Notes: a model not told the origin generated them from the sequence alone. A stretch of 37,388 bases of DNA from an uncultured Massilia sp. (GCA_913777025.1 CAJYQM010000497.1:1-37388), one strand, 5' to 3'; shown: positions 1 to 11,501, numbered from the stretch's first letter. Numbers and translations: made by a program.

Positions 1-364
1 GCAGGTGGACGACACGGCGTGCTTCACCAAGACCCTGGAACGCTTCGAAGGCGACATGGACGCGATGCGCGGGCGCGCCAATGCCTGGGCCAACGGCAAC
101 ATCGCCGAGATCAGCCAGCTCGACTACGCCGACCGCGAGGATGCCTGCAATAACGCCGTCATGAACGGCAGCCTTGCGAAAAACCATCCGGCGATGCAGA
201 ACATGTTCGAACGTCGCTTCGCCGCCTGGATCAAGGCGGCGGAAACGGCGCTGGACAAGAACCGGGCGACTTTTGCCATGTTGCAGATGAACGAGATCCT
301 GGGGCCGAAGAGCTACCTGGCGGCCTTGCAGGCCAAGGGGTACACGGTCGAGAGCCCGAAGTGA
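1..364 (+). CDS. TraB/GumN-like protein, C-terminal part (truncated by window edge)
   Basis: Only the last ~120 codons are present; the reading frame enters from the left edge and stops at 362-364. The protein tail aligns almost without gaps with the tail of the next gene: both have a D-x-A-C-F-x-K-T segment, the shared motif RANAWANGNIA and an ending of the form YLAALQA(K/R)GYTV. It is therefore a tandem paralogue of the TraB/GumN-like protein downstream. The function of these bacterial proteins is not established. The next gene begins within about 15 bp, so the pair is probably co-transcribed. The internal GTG at position 5 is not a believable start. Confidence 0.8.
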   Translation, partial: QVDDTACFTKTLERFEGDMDAMRGRANAWANGNIAEISQLDYADREDACNNAVMNGSLAKNHPAMQNMFERRFAAWIKAAETALDKNRATFAMLQMNEILGPKSYLAALQAKGYTVESPK

Positions 365-375
365 ACGGAGACACC

Positions 376-1431
376 ATGATGAAACGGATCGCCGCCGCAA
401 TGGTGCTGGCTTGCCTGGCCGCGCCTGCCCTGGCCCAGCTTGAGGCGGCGCCGCCCCAACAGGCGGCGCCGGCCGAACCGGAGAACCTGCAGGCGCCGCC
501 CAGCCAGGTCCTGGTCTCGGGCAAGCGTCCCGGTCCCGGCGTGTGGAAGGTGTCGAAGGACGGCCACGTGATGTGGGTGTTCGGCGTGTATTCGCCGCTG
601 CCGCGCGACATGGAATGGGATGCCGTCCGCGTCGAGCGCCTGGTGGCGCAATCGCAGGCCCTGCTGTTGCCGCCCTCGGCCAGCGCCAAGGTCGGCTTCT
701 GGAAAGGCCTCACTTTGCTGCCCCAGCTGCCGCGCCTGATCGGCATCCAGAACAACCCGGACGGCGCCACGCTGCACGACGTGCTGCCGGCCGAGGTCTA
801 TGCGCGCTGGACCGTGCTGAAGGCAAAATACATCGGCGAGGACAAGGACAAGAACAAGAACAAGGACATCGAACGCCAGCGGCCGATCTTCGTGGGACAG
901 CGCCTGATGCAGGCCGGCCGCGACAAGTACGGGCTGTCGACCAGCGGCGTGGTGAAGGACAAGATCTACCAGATCGCCAGGGCGAACAAGCTCAAGTTTG
1001 TCGCATCGGGGTTCGAGATCCCGCTGGACAATGTTGGCAAGGCGATCAGCGAGTTCAAGCAGAACCGCTTGAACGACGTCGCCTGTTTCAGCAAGACCAT
1101 GGACACCATGGAAGACGACATCGACGCCATGCGCGTGCGCGCCAATGCCTGGGCCAACGGCAACATCGCCGACATCGAGAAGCTGGATTTCAATACGCTC
1201 GACGACGCCTGCGACGAGGCCATCCTGGGCAGCACCATGGCGCAGCAGGTCGACCAGGATGCGCGCTCGATGCGCGAGCGCCTGCGTGCCGCCTGGCTGG
1301 ATGCCGCGGAACAAGCGATGGCGAAGACCGACGCGGTCTTCGCCGTGCTCGACATGAAGGACGTGTTCGACCAGAAAGGCTACCTGGCCGCGCTGCAGGC
1401 CAGGGGCTACACGGTCGACGCGCCCAGGTAA
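376..1431 (+). CDS. TraB/GumN family protein, exported
   Basis: This is a 351-residue protein. The N-terminus (MMKRIAAAMVLACLAAPALA) is a typical Sec signal peptide, so it should be periplasmic or outer-membrane associated. The segment VWKVSKDGHVMWVFG followed by SPLPRDMEW is the N-terminal signature of TraB/GumN-like proteins, which are thought to share a fold with Tiki-type metalloproteases; activity in bacteria is unproven. A lysine/asparagine-rich insert (DKDKNKNKD) sits near residue 160. The frame is open from GTG 361, but GGAG at 367-370 favours ATG 376 or ATG 379; 376 is used here. Only 3 bp separate its stop from the convergent acetyltransferase gene. Confidence 0.75.
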   Translation: MMKRIAAAMVLACLAAPALAQLEAAPPQQAAPAEPENLQAPPSQVLVSGKRPGPGVWKVSKDGHVMWVFGVYSPLPRDMEWDAVRVERLVAQSQALLLPPSASAKVGFWKGLTLLPQLPRLIGIQNNPDGATLHDVLPAEVYARWTVLKAKYIGEDKDKNKNKDIERQRPIFVGQRLMQAGRDKYGLSTSGVVKDKIYQIARANKLKFVASGFEIPLDNVGKAISEFKQNRLNDVACFSKTMDTMEDDIDAMRVRANAWANGNIADIEKLDFNTLDDACDEAILGSTMAQQVDQDARSMRERLRAAWLDAAEQAMAKTDAVFAVLDMKDVFDQKGYLAALQARGYTVDAPR

Positions 1432-1434
1432 GCC

Positions 1435-2358
1435 TCAGACCGGATCGCCCTGGCCGCCCGGCGCATCGTTCTCGCGCGACGCCGCCTGGGTCACGTGCGC
1501 GCCTGGCGCCACGTCGTGCGTCACCCAGACGTTGCCGCCGATGACGGCGCCACGGCCGATCGTGATGCGGCCGAGCACGGTGGCGCCGGCATAGATGACG
1601 ACGTCGTCCTCGACGACCGGATGGCGCGGCAAGCCTTTCTGCAGCGTGCCGTCGGCATGGGTCGGGAAACGCTTGGCGCCCAGCGTGACGGCCTGGTACA
1701 GGCGCACGCGCTGGCCGATGACGGCGGTCTCGCCGATCACGATGCCGGTGCCGTGGTCCATGAAGAAGCCGGCGCCGATGGTGGCGCCGGGGTGGATGTC
1801 GATCCCGGTTTCGGCGTGCGCCTGCTCGGCGACGATGCGCGCCAGCAGGGGCAGGCCGAGCTTGTACAGGCAGTGCGCCATGCGGTGGTGGATCATGGCC
1901 AGGATGCCCGGATAGCACAGCAGCACTTCGTCGACGCTGCGCGCGGCCGGGTCGCCCTGGTAGGCGGCCAGCACGTCGCTGTCGAGCATGAAGCGGATGT
2001 CCGGCAGTGCGGCGCCGAAGGCTTGCGTGGCCGCCAGCGCCTGGCCGGCGACGTCGGTATCGGTGCGCTGCTGCAGGGCGGCACTGTAGCGCAGCTCGAT
2101 CTCGACCTGGCGCAGCAGCGCGTGCAGCGCCGAGTCGAGCGCGTGCGCGACGTGGAATTCCTCGCTTTCCTGGCGCAGTCCGGGCGGCCCCAGGCGCATC
2201 GGGAATAGCACGCCCTTCAGCTGCGCGACGATCGTCGCCAAGGCGTCGCGCGAGGGGAACTCGGTGCGCACCTCACCGGCGGGACGATGGGCCTGGCGCC
2301 ATTGCTGGCGGGCGTCGTGCAGCCCTTGCACGATGCCGGCGATGTCGAACTCGGCCAT
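1435..2358 (-). CDS. epsC: serine O-acetyltransferase (EpsC type)
   Basis: The 307-residue product should transfer acetyl from acetyl-CoA to L-serine, giving O-acetylserine for cysteine synthesis. The C-terminal half is a left-handed beta-helix of hexapeptide repeats (about residues 185-290: IHPGATIGAGFFMDHGTG, VVEDDVVIYAGATVLG, ITIGRGAVIGGNVWV). Asp187 and His202 are spaced 15 residues apart, as are the catalytic Asp and His of E. coli CysE. The long helical N-terminus and a length near 307 fit the EpsC-like branch rather than classical CysE (~270). The ATG at 2358 follows a G-rich ribosome site. A strong sigma70 promoter lies at 2436-2464. Confidence 0.85.
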   Translation of the reverse strand: MAEFDIAGIVQGLHDARQQWRQAHRPAGEVRTEFPSRDALATIVAQLKGVLFPMRLGPPGLRQESEEFHVAHALDSALHALLRQVEIELRYSAALQQRTDTDVAGQALAATQAFGAALPDIRFMLDSDVLAAYQGDPAARSVDEVLLCYPGILAMIHHRMAHCLYKLGLPLLARIVAEQAHAETGIDIHPGATIGAGFFMDHGTGIVIGETAVIGQRVRLYQAVTLGAKRFPTHADGTLQKGLPRHPVVEDDVVIYAGATVLGRITIGRGAVIGGNVWVTHDVAPGAHVTQAASRENDAPGGQGDPV

Positions 2359-2435
2359 CAGGCGGGCCCTCCCGCCTGCAAACGGGTTGATTCATGCGGC
2401 ACGGCGCTTCCTCCGGAGGATATGGACGAGATTTC

Positions 2436-2464
2436 AATATATGAGTCCGTTCTCCGGAATTCAA
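2436..2464 (-). promoter_or_regulatory. sigma70 promoter of epsC
   Basis: On the minus strand TTGAAT (2464-2459) and TATATT (2441-2436) are separated by exactly 17 nt. Transcription would begin near 2429, leaving a leader of about 70 nt before the start at 2358. The rest of the gap 2359-2500 is AT-rich compared with its surroundings and holds no gene. Confidence 0.7.
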
Positions 2465-2500
2465 ACGAAGAAATTAGAGCAAGATCATGCGGAAAACGTA

Positions 2501-3127
2501 TCAGCCGTATAAGTCGTGCCGTACCGAATGATCGTAATGGGCGTCGATCTGCGCGACGGCCGCCTGGTCGACTGGCTTGCCCTCGAAGCCAGCACTCATC
2601 GCGGCCACCATCTGGCCGGGCGTGGGCAGCGTGCGCCGGTCCAGTTGCCGTTCGGCCTGCCACAAACCGGCGCGGTTGATCGCCTTGCCGCAATGGAAGA
2701 GCACCTCGTCGATGGCGACGATCACCGCCGTCTTCGGCAGCTTGCCGCCCTCGGCCAGCTCCGCCCGCAAGTCGGGATTGGTGGTGGCGCGGGCGCGGCC
2801 GTTGATGCGCATGAAGATGTCGAGGCCGGGAAACAGGAACAGCATGCCGACGCGGTCGTCGTGCTCCAGGTTGCGCAGCGATTCGATGCGGTTGTTGCCG
2901 GGCCAGTCGGCAAAGGCCACGTGGCGCTCGTCGAGGACGTGCACGAAACCCGGCGGCCCGCCGCGCGGCGAGGCGTCCAGGCCGCGTTCGCTACCCGTGG
3001 CCAGGCAGAAGAAGGTGGCCGCCTGCAGGTAGGCGAGGTGGAAATCGACCAGCCGGTCGAGCACGCTTTTCTGGATGCGTTCGGCGGGCGGGTCGTACAG
3101 GGCGTCGAGGTCGGGTCGGGTGTCCAT
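2501..3127 (-). CDS. pyridoxamine 5'-phosphate oxidase-like flavin protein
   Basis: This 208-residue soluble protein has the split-barrel pattern of the PPOX/flavin reductase-like family. It resembles the FMN-dependent MSMEG_1061-type group: FFCLATGSERGLDASPRGG, then VLDERHVAFADWPGNNR, then RVGMLFLFPG and a C-terminal CGKAINRAGLW segment. Members bind FMN or F420 and reduce or oxidise small molecules; the substrate here is unknown. The frame stays open upstream to 3232, but ATG 3127 is preceded by AGGAG at 6 nt and begins the family-like sequence MDTRPDLDALYDPP, so that start is chosen. It is divergent from the AraC-type regulator, a common arrangement for a regulator and its target. Confidence 0.75.
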   Translation of the reverse strand: MDTRPDLDALYDPPAERIQKSVLDRLVDFHLAYLQAATFFCLATGSERGLDASPRGGPPGFVHVLDERHVAFADWPGNNRIESLRNLEHDDRVGMLFLFPGLDIFMRINGRARATTNPDLRAELAEGGKLPKTAVIVAIDEVLFHCGKAINRAGLWQAERQLDRRTLPTPGQMVAAMSAGFEGKPVDQAAVAQIDAHYDHSVRHDLYG

Positions 3128-3215
3128 GCGGGTCTCCTGGTAGGGAGGACCAGTGTAGAACGCCGCAGGATGGCGCCTGTACAATAGTCGAGCCAACCAA
3201 TATCGATTTGACGCC

Positions 3216-3998
3216 ATGGCCGATTTCACCACCTATGATTTCCCGGGCGACGTCCAGGACGGCCCGGTCGTGATCGTCTTCGCCGGCAGCCGCGATGAAG
3301 GCGGCGCGCCGCCGCACCACCACCCGCGCGGGCAGCTGTTCGGGTCGACGCATGGCTTGCTGTCGGTGGGACTGGAAAGCGGGATGTGGGTGGTGCCGGC
3401 GACGCACGCGGTCTGGGTGCCGCCGCACCAGTTGCACTGGGCGGCCTCGCACGGTCCGTTCCAGGGCTATGCCGTGTACGTCGACGAAGCCCATTGCGCG
3501 GACCTGCCGGCCCGGCCGTGCAGCATCCGCAGTTCCGGGCTGCTGCGCGAAGCGGTCCTGCGCGCGGCGCAGTGGCCGCCGGGGGCGCTCGACGCGTCCG
3601 CGGAACGGATCGCCGGCGTCATCCTGGACGAGATCCGCACCCTGCCGGCCGACGCGCTCGGCCTGCCGCTGCCGCGCGACACGCGCCTGCAGCGGATCGC
3701 CCAGGCGCTGCTGGCCGATCCGGCCGACGAGCGCGATCTCGACACATGGGCCCGCTGGGCCGGGACCAGCGCGCGCACGCTGAGCCGGCGTTTTGTGGAG
3801 GAAACCGGCTTCACCTTCACCGCCTGGCGCCAGCGCGCGCGCCTGATGCGGGCCCTGGAAATGCTGGCCGACGGGGTGCCGGTAACGCGCATCGCGCTCG
3901 ATCTCGGCTATTCGACACCCAGCACCTTCATCGCGCTGTTCCGCCGCACCTTCGGTGAAACGCCGGCCGTCTACCGCAGGCGTTTCGAGAACGAATGA
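3216..3998 (+). CDS. AraC family transcriptional regulator
   Basis: This is a 260-residue regulator. Residues ~30-95 (beginning HHHPRGQLFG and including AVWVPPHQLHWAAS) form a small cupin-like effector domain. Residues ~170-257 contain the two helix-turn-helix motifs of AraC/XylS proteins: LDTWARWAGTSARTLSRRF, then ALDLGYSTPSTFIALFRRTFG. It should act as a DNA-binding activator or repressor; the ligand is not predictable. It is divergent from the PPOX gene with an 88-bp gap, and that gene is the most likely target. A TACAAT at 3180-3185 could be the -10 of its promoter, but no good -35 is visible. Confidence 0.85.
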   Translation: MADFTTYDFPGDVQDGPVVIVFAGSRDEGGAPPHHHPRGQLFGSTHGLLSVGLESGMWVVPATHAVWVPPHQLHWAASHGPFQGYAVYVDEAHCADLPARPCSIRSSGLLREAVLRAAQWPPGALDASAERIAGVILDEIRTLPADALGLPLPRDTRLQRIAQALLADPADERDLDTWARWAGTSARTLSRRFVEETGFTFTAWRQRARLMRALEMLADGVPVTRIALDLGYSTPSTFIALFRRTFGETPAVYRRRFENE

Positions 3999-4059
3999 CA
4001 AGCCGTGTCCGGCAGTACACTAGTCAAACCGGCACAAAGCCGCGTAGAATGCGGCTAAC

Positions 4060-4133
4060 GCGGGTGTAGTTCAATGGTAGAACGGCAGCTTCCCAAGCTT
4101 CATACGAGGGTTCGATTCCCTTCACCCGCTCCA
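4060..4133 (+). tRNA. tRNA-Gly (anticodon CCC)
   Basis: A 74-nt cloverleaf with encoded CCA. The acceptor arms GCGGGTG and CACCCGC pair fully, the D arm contains AGTTCAATGGTAGAAC, and the T arm GAGGG-TTCGATT-CCCTT is canonical. The anticodon loop is TTCCCAA, giving CCC, and the overall sequence closely follows E. coli glyU. The second pair of the anticodon stem (GCAGC/GCTTC) is a C-T mismatch where a C-G pair would be expected. TAGAAT at 4045-4050 is a plausible -10 box. Confidence 0.95.
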
Positions 4134-4169
4134 GTCTTCCGCGTTCCCCTCTTCGATATCAAGCCCGGC

Positions 4170-5384
4170 TCAGCAAGCCGACGGCTTCACCCGCTCGACT
4201 TCCAGCCCGAACAGCGGACGCAAACGCGTACCGAACACGTTGCCGACAAAGGCGGCAACCAGCCACAGCCAGCCGTGCAGGCTGCCCGACACGATGCCGC
4301 TGAAGTAGGCGCCGATGTTGCAGCCGTAGGCCAGGCGCGCGCCATAGCCCAGCATCAGTCCGCCGACCACGGCCGCCAGCAGCGAGCGCAGCGGCACGCG
4401 CCAGACCGGCGCATAACGGCCGGCCAGGGCGGCGGCCAGCATCGCGCCCAGCACGATGCCGATGTCCATCACCGAGGTCACGTCATGTGTCACCGGCGCG
4501 GCCAGCGCGGCGGCGTTGGCCTTGGTCGACCAGTAGGTCCAGCTGGCGGTATCGATGCCGATGGCGGCTGCCGCCTTGGCGCCCCACAGCGCGAACGCCG
4601 AGGTCACGCCCCATGGACGGCCGGACAGCGCCAGCGTCGCGAAGTTGAGCACGACCAGCGCCAGGGCGCCGGCCACCAGCGGCCACGGACCATGCAACCA
4701 GGGCGACGCCTTGGACGGATGCACCGGGTTCACCAGGCGGCCGTGGCGGCGCTTCTCGACCACGACGGTGATCGCCGCGATGGCCGCGAACACGATCCAG
4801 TTGAGCAGCAGCGCCGGCGCCAGGCCCAGGGTCTTGACCAGCGAGACCGGTTTCAGCTGCGGCAGCGAGGTCCAGAACGGCATGTGCGCGGTGGCGATGA
4901 CGGAGCCGGCGATGAAGGCGAGCAGGGTCACGATCATGCGCGTGCTGCCGCCGCCGACCGTGTACAGCGTGCCGGAGGCGCAGCCGCCGCCCAGCTGCAT
5001 GCCGATGCCGAAGATGAAGGCGCCGACCACCACCGAGGTGCCGGCCGGCGAGACCAGGCCGGTGACGGGCGTGCCGAACAGGGTACCGGCGGACAAGGCC
5101 GGGAAGAACAAGGCCACGCCGACGGCGAGCATGATCATTTGCGCGCGCAGGCCGGCGCCGCGGCCGTCCGCGATGAACACGCGCCAGGACGAGGTGAAGC
5201 CGAACGCCGCGTGGTACAGCGCGACGCCGAGCAGGGCGCCGACCACCCACAGGGCGGCCTGGCGCGCGCTCACGGCCTGCGCCAGGTAGAGGGCGCCGAG
5301 CACGATGAGCAGCAGGGCCACGCCCATCGGCACCGGATTGATATCGACGCGCTGGCGTACAGGCAAGGAAGCAGTATTAGACAT
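4170..5384 (-). CDS. YeeE/YedE family transporter (thiosulfate/sulfur uptake)
   Basis: This 404-residue polytopic inner-membrane protein has about ten hydrophobic segments arranged as two repeats of the sulf_transp (DUF395) domain. Each repeat carries the family cysteine motif: GGGCASGTLYTVGGGS (Cys135) and YGCNIGAYFSGI (Cys355). In the thiosulfate transporter TsuA such cysteines line the path for thiosulfate, so uptake of thiosulfate or another reduced sulfur compound is likely. It stands alone, convergent with the tRNA and divergent from the hybrid kinase. Start ATG 5384 has only a weak ribosome site. The nearby epsC would use the sulfur, but no shared control is visible. Confidence 0.85.
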   Translation of the reverse strand: MSNTASLPVRQRVDINPVPMGVALLLIVLGALYLAQAVSARQAALWVVGALLGVALYHAAFGFTSSWRVFIADGRGAGLRAQMIMLAVGVALFFPALSAGTLFGTPVTGLVSPAGTSVVVGAFIFGIGMQLGGGCASGTLYTVGGGSTRMIVTLLAFIAGSVIATAHMPFWTSLPQLKPVSLVKTLGLAPALLLNWIVFAAIAAITVVVEKRRHGRLVNPVHPSKASPWLHGPWPLVAGALALVVLNFATLALSGRPWGVTSAFALWGAKAAAAIGIDTASWTYWSTKANAAALAAPVTHDVTSVMDIGIVLGAMLAAALAGRYAPVWRVPLRSLLAAVVGGLMLGYGARLAYGCNIGAYFSGIVSGSLHGWLWLVAAFVGNVFGTRLRPLFGLEVERVKPSAC

Positions 5385-5548
5385 GAATAAATGGAGCCAA
5401 AGAATTGCAAGTCCTTATTTTCTCTCGTTTTTTTGTTTCGTGCAGGCGAGCGGCCGCTTTTCGCCGCTGTGCAGGGCTGGCTGCCCGCCCGTGCGCGCCT
5501 TCACTTGCCCTTATGGCAAACTGGTAGCCTTTCCCGGCAGTACCGATC
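5385..5548. promoter_or_regulatory. divergent intergenic region, yeeE-like / hybrid kinase
   Basis: This 164-bp gap must contain promoters for both divergent genes. It has an AT-rich part at 5385-5440 and a short perfect inverted repeat, TTGCC-CTTAT-GGCAA, at 5505-5519, about 30 bp before the kinase start. The repeat could be an operator; no confident -35/-10 pair is seen. Confidence 0.3.
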
Positions 5549-7600
<2,052 letters not shown>

Positions 7601-7602
7601 AC

Positions 7603-7620
7603 CCCGTTGTCATCAACGGG
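7603..7620 (+). terminator. possible weak hairpin terminator after the hybrid kinase
   Basis: A perfect 7-bp stem CCCGTTG-TCAT-CAACGGG begins 2 nt after the stop codon. No run of T follows, so it may only stabilise the mRNA end or be part of the next gene's leader. Confidence 0.35.
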
Positions 7621-7681
7621 TAACCTTCCGTCACTACACTCATTGCTCGTGAGAAACTAGACGTCCCGGACAGGCCCCCGC

Positions 7682-10381
7682 ATGAGCAAACCCAGCGCGC
7701 ACACCGCCCCGCGCACCCACCGCTTCCTGGCGCTGCTGTGGCCAGCGCTCGCGCTGCTGGCCTGCATCGCGCTATGGGGAGCCGCCTTGCTGCGCGCGAA
7801 CGCCGAGCAGCAGCGCGCGAACGAACAGGCGTTCAAGGAAGCCGACGCCTACGCCGAAGCCTACGAGCAGTACGTGACGCGCTCGGTCGCGCAGATGGAC
7901 CAGATCACGATGCAGCTCAAGCACAGCTGGGAGCACTCGCACAGTCCCACGCTGGTCGAGGACATGCGGCGCGACGGCATGTTCACCGACGCCGCCTTCC
8001 TCAACGTCAGCGTGATCGGGCGCGACGGCAAGGTGCGCTCGTCCAGCCGCATCCTCGGGCGCAACCTCGACCTCTCCGCCACCCGCTTCTTCATCCAGCA
8101 CCGCGACAGCAACTCGACCGCGCTGCGCATCGGCACCCCGCCGCCGGAGCTGGCCGGCGCCCCCGACGCCGACCTCCATGATGCGATCCTGTTCACGCGC
8201 CGCCTCGATACCGGCGACGACGAATTCGACGGCGTGCTGCTGATGGCGGTCGACGCCGCCTATTTCACGTCCTTCGTGAGCGCGCCGACGCTGGGACCGG
8301 GCAGCCTGCTGGCGCTGGCCGGCATCGACAACGGCCTGCGCGTCGAACAGGATGGCACCGGCGCCCTGCGCACGCGCGCAGCCGGCTCGATCCTGCCGGC
8401 GAACGCCGAGCGCTGGCCGGTGGCGCGCGGCGTGCAGCTGCTGCAAGGGCCGAGCGGCTTCAAGGACGGCCGCGCGCGTGTGCTGGGCTGGCGCCGCTCG
8501 AGCGCCTACCCGATGGTGGCGATGGTCGCGCTGTCGCACGAGGCCGCACTGGCCGGCGCCGTGGCCTACTGGATCGACAGCCGCAACCACACGCTGGTGG
8601 CCACCGTGGTGCTGCTGGCGCTGGCCTTTGTCGCCACCATGCTGTCGCTGCGCGCGGCGGGGCGGGCCCGCGAGCAGGACGCGGTGCAGCGCGCCTACCG
8701 CACCGCCACCGAGAGCGGCAACGACGGCTTCTACATGGTCGCCCCGGTACGCGACCGCAAGGGCCAGATGGTCGACTTCCGCATCATCGACTGCAACGAG
8801 CGCGGCGCCTACTTCTACGGCCTGACGCGCGACATGCTGGTCGGCAGCCTGGTCTCGGAGGTCGACCGCGGCGTCGACAGCGCGGCCCTGATCGCCAACT
8901 ACCGTCAGGCGATGACGGCCGGCTTCCACCAGGAAGACCGGCGCATGCCCGACGATAACCGCCTGAACATCCGCTGGGGCCACCGGCGCCTGGTGCGCGT
9001 CGGCGACGGCCTGGCCGTCACGCTGCAGGACATCAGCCAGCGAAAGGAACACGAGACCCAGCTGGCGCGCCTGGCCAACGAGGACAGCCTGACCGGCCTG
9101 CCGAACCGCCACTGGTTCCTGAACTTCGTGCCCGCGGCGCTGGCGCATGCGAAGGCGGGCGGGCACGAGGCGGCGCTGTTGTTCATCGATCTCGACGAAT
9201 TCAAGCAGGTCAACGATTCGCACGGCCACGCCATCGGCGACCGCCTGCTCAAGGCCGCCGCCACGCGCCTGCTGTCGCAGCTGCGCCCGAGCGACCGCGT
9301 GGCGCGCTTCGGCGGCGACGAGTTCATCGTGCTGCTCTCGCCCTTCGACAGCGAACACCAGGTGGCAACCGTCGCCGGCCGCATCATCCAGGCCTTCAGC
9401 AAGCCCTTCACCATCCTTGAAGAACAGCACATGATCGGTGCCTCGGTCGGCATCAGCGTGTTCCCGCGCGACGGCACCGATGCCGCCACCCTGATCCGCC
9501 ACAGCGACATCGCCATGTACGCCGGGAAGAACGAGGGCAAGGGCCAGTACCGCTTCTTTGACCCGGCCCAGTCCAGCACCCTCAAGACACGCGCCCAGCT
9601 GCGCCAGCGCATGCTGGAAGCGATCGAGAAGAACCAGTTCGTGCTGCACTACCAGCCGCGCGTCGACACCCGCAGCGGCGCGCTGCTCAGCATGGAGGCG
9701 CTGCTGCGCTGGGAGCATCCGCAGCTGGGCATGATCCGCCCCGACGAATTCATCCCGCTGGCCGAGTCGAGCGGCCTGATCGTGCCGATCGGCGCCATCG
9801 TGATCGACCAGGCCTGCGCCCAGCTGGCGGCGTGGGCCGCGCAAGGGGCCCGTCCCGTGCCGGTCTCGATCAACGTCTCGCCCAAGCAGTTCCTGCGCGG
9901 CGGCGTCGAGCGCGAGCTGGCCGAAGCCCTGGCGCGCCACGGCGTGGCGTCCGGCCTGCTGGAAGTCGAGATCACCGAGTCGGCGATGATGGGCGACCAG
10001 GAAGAGATCCTGGCCGAACTGGCGGCGATCCGCGCGCTCGGCATCAAGCTGCACGTCGACGACTTCGGCACCGGCTACTCGTCGCTGTCGCAGCTGCAGC
10101 GCATGAAGATGGACGTGCTGAAGGTCGACCGCTCGTTCACCGCCGAACTGGGGCGCTCGAAGGAAGGGCAGGTGTTCTTCCAGGCGATCGTGTCGATGGC
10201 CCAGGCGCTGGGCATGGAAGTGGTGGCCGAGGGCGTCGAGACCGCCGAACAGCTGGCGATCCTGCGCGCGCTCGGGTGCAACGAGGTGCAGGGCTACCTG
10301 ATCGCGCGGCCGATGCCGGCGCAGGCGGTCAAGGCCCTGCTGGCGAAGCGCTACCTGCTGGAGGCGGCGGTGGCGGCGTGA
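7682..10381 (+). CDS. membrane-bound GGDEF-EAL cyclic-di-GMP protein
   Basis: This is an 899-residue inner-membrane signalling protein. TM1 (~15-37) and TM2 (~303-323) flank a periplasmic domain of ~265 residues resembling dCache/PDC sensors. A PAS-like domain (~335-450) follows, then GGDEF (~460-625) and EAL (~640-890). The synthase signature is intact (FGGDEF, residues 543-548), with the inhibitory I-site RPSD at 535-538. The phosphodiesterase side is also intact: MEALLRW (Glu672), [21 protein letters not shown] and EGVET. Both making and degrading c-di-GMP are therefore possible, and the net activity cannot be read from sequence. Its stop is 4 bp from the convergent deacylase gene. Confidence 0.92.
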   Translation: MSKPSAHTAPRTHRFLALLWPALALLACIALWGAALLRANAEQQRANEQAFKEADAYAEAYEQYVTRSVAQMDQITMQLKHSWEHSHSPTLVEDMRRDGMFTDAAFLNVSVIGRDGKVRSSSRILGRNLDLSATRFFIQHRDSNSTALRIGTPPPELAGAPDADLHDAILFTRRLDTGDDEFDGVLLMAVDAAYFTSFVSAPTLGPGSLLALAGIDNGLRVEQDGTGALRTRAAGSILPANAERWPVARGVQLLQGPSGFKDGRARVLGWRRSSAYPMVAMVALSHEAALAGAVAYWIDSRNHTLVATVVLLALAFVATMLSLRAAGRAREQDAVQRAYRTATESGNDGFYMVAPVRDRKGQMVDFRIIDCNERGAYFYGLTRDMLVGSLVSEVDRGVDSAALIANYRQAMTAGFHQEDRRMPDDNRLNIRWGHRRLVRVGDGLAVTLQDISQRKEHETQLARLANEDSLTGLPNRHWFLNFVPAALAHAKAGGHEAALLFIDLDEFKQVNDSHGHAIGDRLLKAAATRLLSQLRPSDRVARFGGDEFIVLLSPFDSEHQVATVAGRIIQAFSKPFTILEEQHMIGASVGISVFPRDGTDAATLIRHSDIAMYAGKNEGKGQYRFFDPAQSSTLKTRAQLRQRMLEAIEKNQFVLHYQPRVDTRSGALLSMEALLRWEHPQLGMIRPDEFIPLAESSGLIVPIGAIVIDQACAQLAAWAAQGARPVPVSINVSPKQFLRGGVERELAEALARHGVASGLLEVEITESAMMGDQEEILAELAAIRALGIKLHVDDFGTGYSSLSQLQRMKMDVLKVDRSFTAELGRSKEGQVFFQAIVSMAQALGMEVVAEGVETAEQLAILRALGCNEVQGYLIARPMPAQAVKALLAKRYLLEAAVAA

Positions 10382-10385
10382 GGCC

Positions 10386-11501
10386 TCACTGCCCCAGCAG
10401 GCTGCCCGTGCGCCAGGCTTCCTGCCCGGCGATCTTACAGACGTGCATCCCGCGCAGCAGGTGGCGGTGCGCGGTGCTGGCGAACAGGATGCCCGTCTGC
10501 GTGCAGCGCAGCGTCGTCACCTGGCCGCTGACCGGGTTCACGATGTCGGCCACCGCATCGCCCGCCTGCACCCGGTCGCCCAGGTTCTTCAGGAAGACCA
10601 GCACGCCCGAATGCGGCGCCGCGATCGGTTCCACGCCTTCCAGCGGCGTCGGCTCGGCCACCAGCGCCGGCAGCGGATCGAGCGGCAAGTCCAGGACCCC
10701 CTGGCGCGCCAGGTATTGCAGCAGGGCGCGCGCATCCTTCTCGGCCAGCGCGTAGCGCACGTCCATCTCGCCGCGCAGTTCCACCGTCACGCCGATGCAG
10801 CCCATCGGGACGGCGGCATCCGGGAAGGCCGCGGCCAGCTCCCACCACAGGCGGCTGCAGGCTTCGTCGAAGGGTTCGCCGCCGGATTCGCGCGCCAGCA
10901 GCGTGGCGTGCGCCCCCATCAGCGCGGCCAGCGGTTTCACCTGCTCGGCCAGCGGCGTGCCGGTGTACAGGTGCAGCACCGCCTCGTTGTCGCAATGCAG
11001 GTCGAGCATGATGTCGGCGTCGATCGCCATGCCGAGCAAGGTCTTTTTCAACGCCTGGGTCGCGTTCTCGGTCTCCCATCCGGCCACGGAGCGGCGCGCG
11101 TGTTCGCGGATGAGGGCTGCGTTGGCCTGCGCATCCGGGCCCAGCTGGCCGTCCAGGGACGCCTTCAGGTCGTCGGCGACGTGCTTGTACGCGCGGTTGA
11201 AATTGATGCCGTTGGCCAGGTCGAAACGGCCGAAGGGGATACCCTGCACCACCTGCGACAGGCCGATCGGGTTCGCGGCCGGCACCAGGATGATCTCGCC
11301 CTGGACGCGGCCCTCGGCCTCCAGCCGTTCCAGTTCGCGCTTGAGCGTGTGCGCCACCAGCATGGCCGGCACCTCGTCCGCGTGCAGGGAAGCCTGGATA
11401 TAGACTTTCTTGCCCGTGCCCGGACTGCCGAAGTGGAAGGAGGTCAGCTGGAAGCTGGCGACGTTGTCTTCGGTGGCGATCGGATGGTTCTGCTGCTGCA
11501 T
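10386..11501 (-). CDS. succinylglutamate desuccinylase/aspartoacylase family zinc hydrolase
   Basis: This is a 371-residue M14-like amidohydrolase. Zinc ligands are recognisable as SLHADE (His40, Glu43) and DLHCDNE (His169), with the catalytic Glu near VTVELRGEMD (Glu241). The C-terminal ~85 residues, starting PIAAPHSGVLVFLKNLGDRV, form a lipoyl/biotinyl-like beta-barrel seen in part of this family. Family members remove acyl groups from acylated amino acids. No arginine-catabolism (ast) genes are nearby, so the substrate is unknown. The frame is open far upstream, but ATG 11501 is preceded by GGAG and begins MQQQNHPIATEDN. The extension would run antisense through trmB and is rejected. It is divergent from trmB. 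Confidence 0.8.
   Translation of the reverse strand: MQQQNHPIATEDNVASFQLTSFHFGSPGTGKKVYIQASLHADEVPAMLVAHTLKRELERLEAEGRVQGEIILVPAANPIGLSQVVQGIPFGRFDLANGINFNRAYKHVADDLKASLDGQLGPDAQANAALIREHARRSVAGWETENATQALKKTLLGMAIDADIMLDLHCDNEAVLHLYTGTPLAEQVKPLAALMGAHATLLARESGGEPFDEACSRLWWELAAAFPDAAVPMGCIGVTVELRGEMDVRYALAEKDARALLQYLARQGVLDLPLDPLPALVAEPTPLEGVEPIAAPHSGVLVFLKNLGDRVQAGDAVADIVNPVSGQVTTLRCTQTGILFASTAHRHLLRGMHVCKIAGQEAWRTGSLLGQ

Noticed and set aside
2287-2679. Plus-strand frames over the epsC promoter region
   Set aside because: They cross the epsC start and the end of the PPOX gene, with shadow-like composition.
7772-10054. A 760-codon frame opposite the GGDEF-EAL gene
   Set aside because: Composition is that of an antisense shadow; the plus strand encodes all cyclic-di-GMP motifs.
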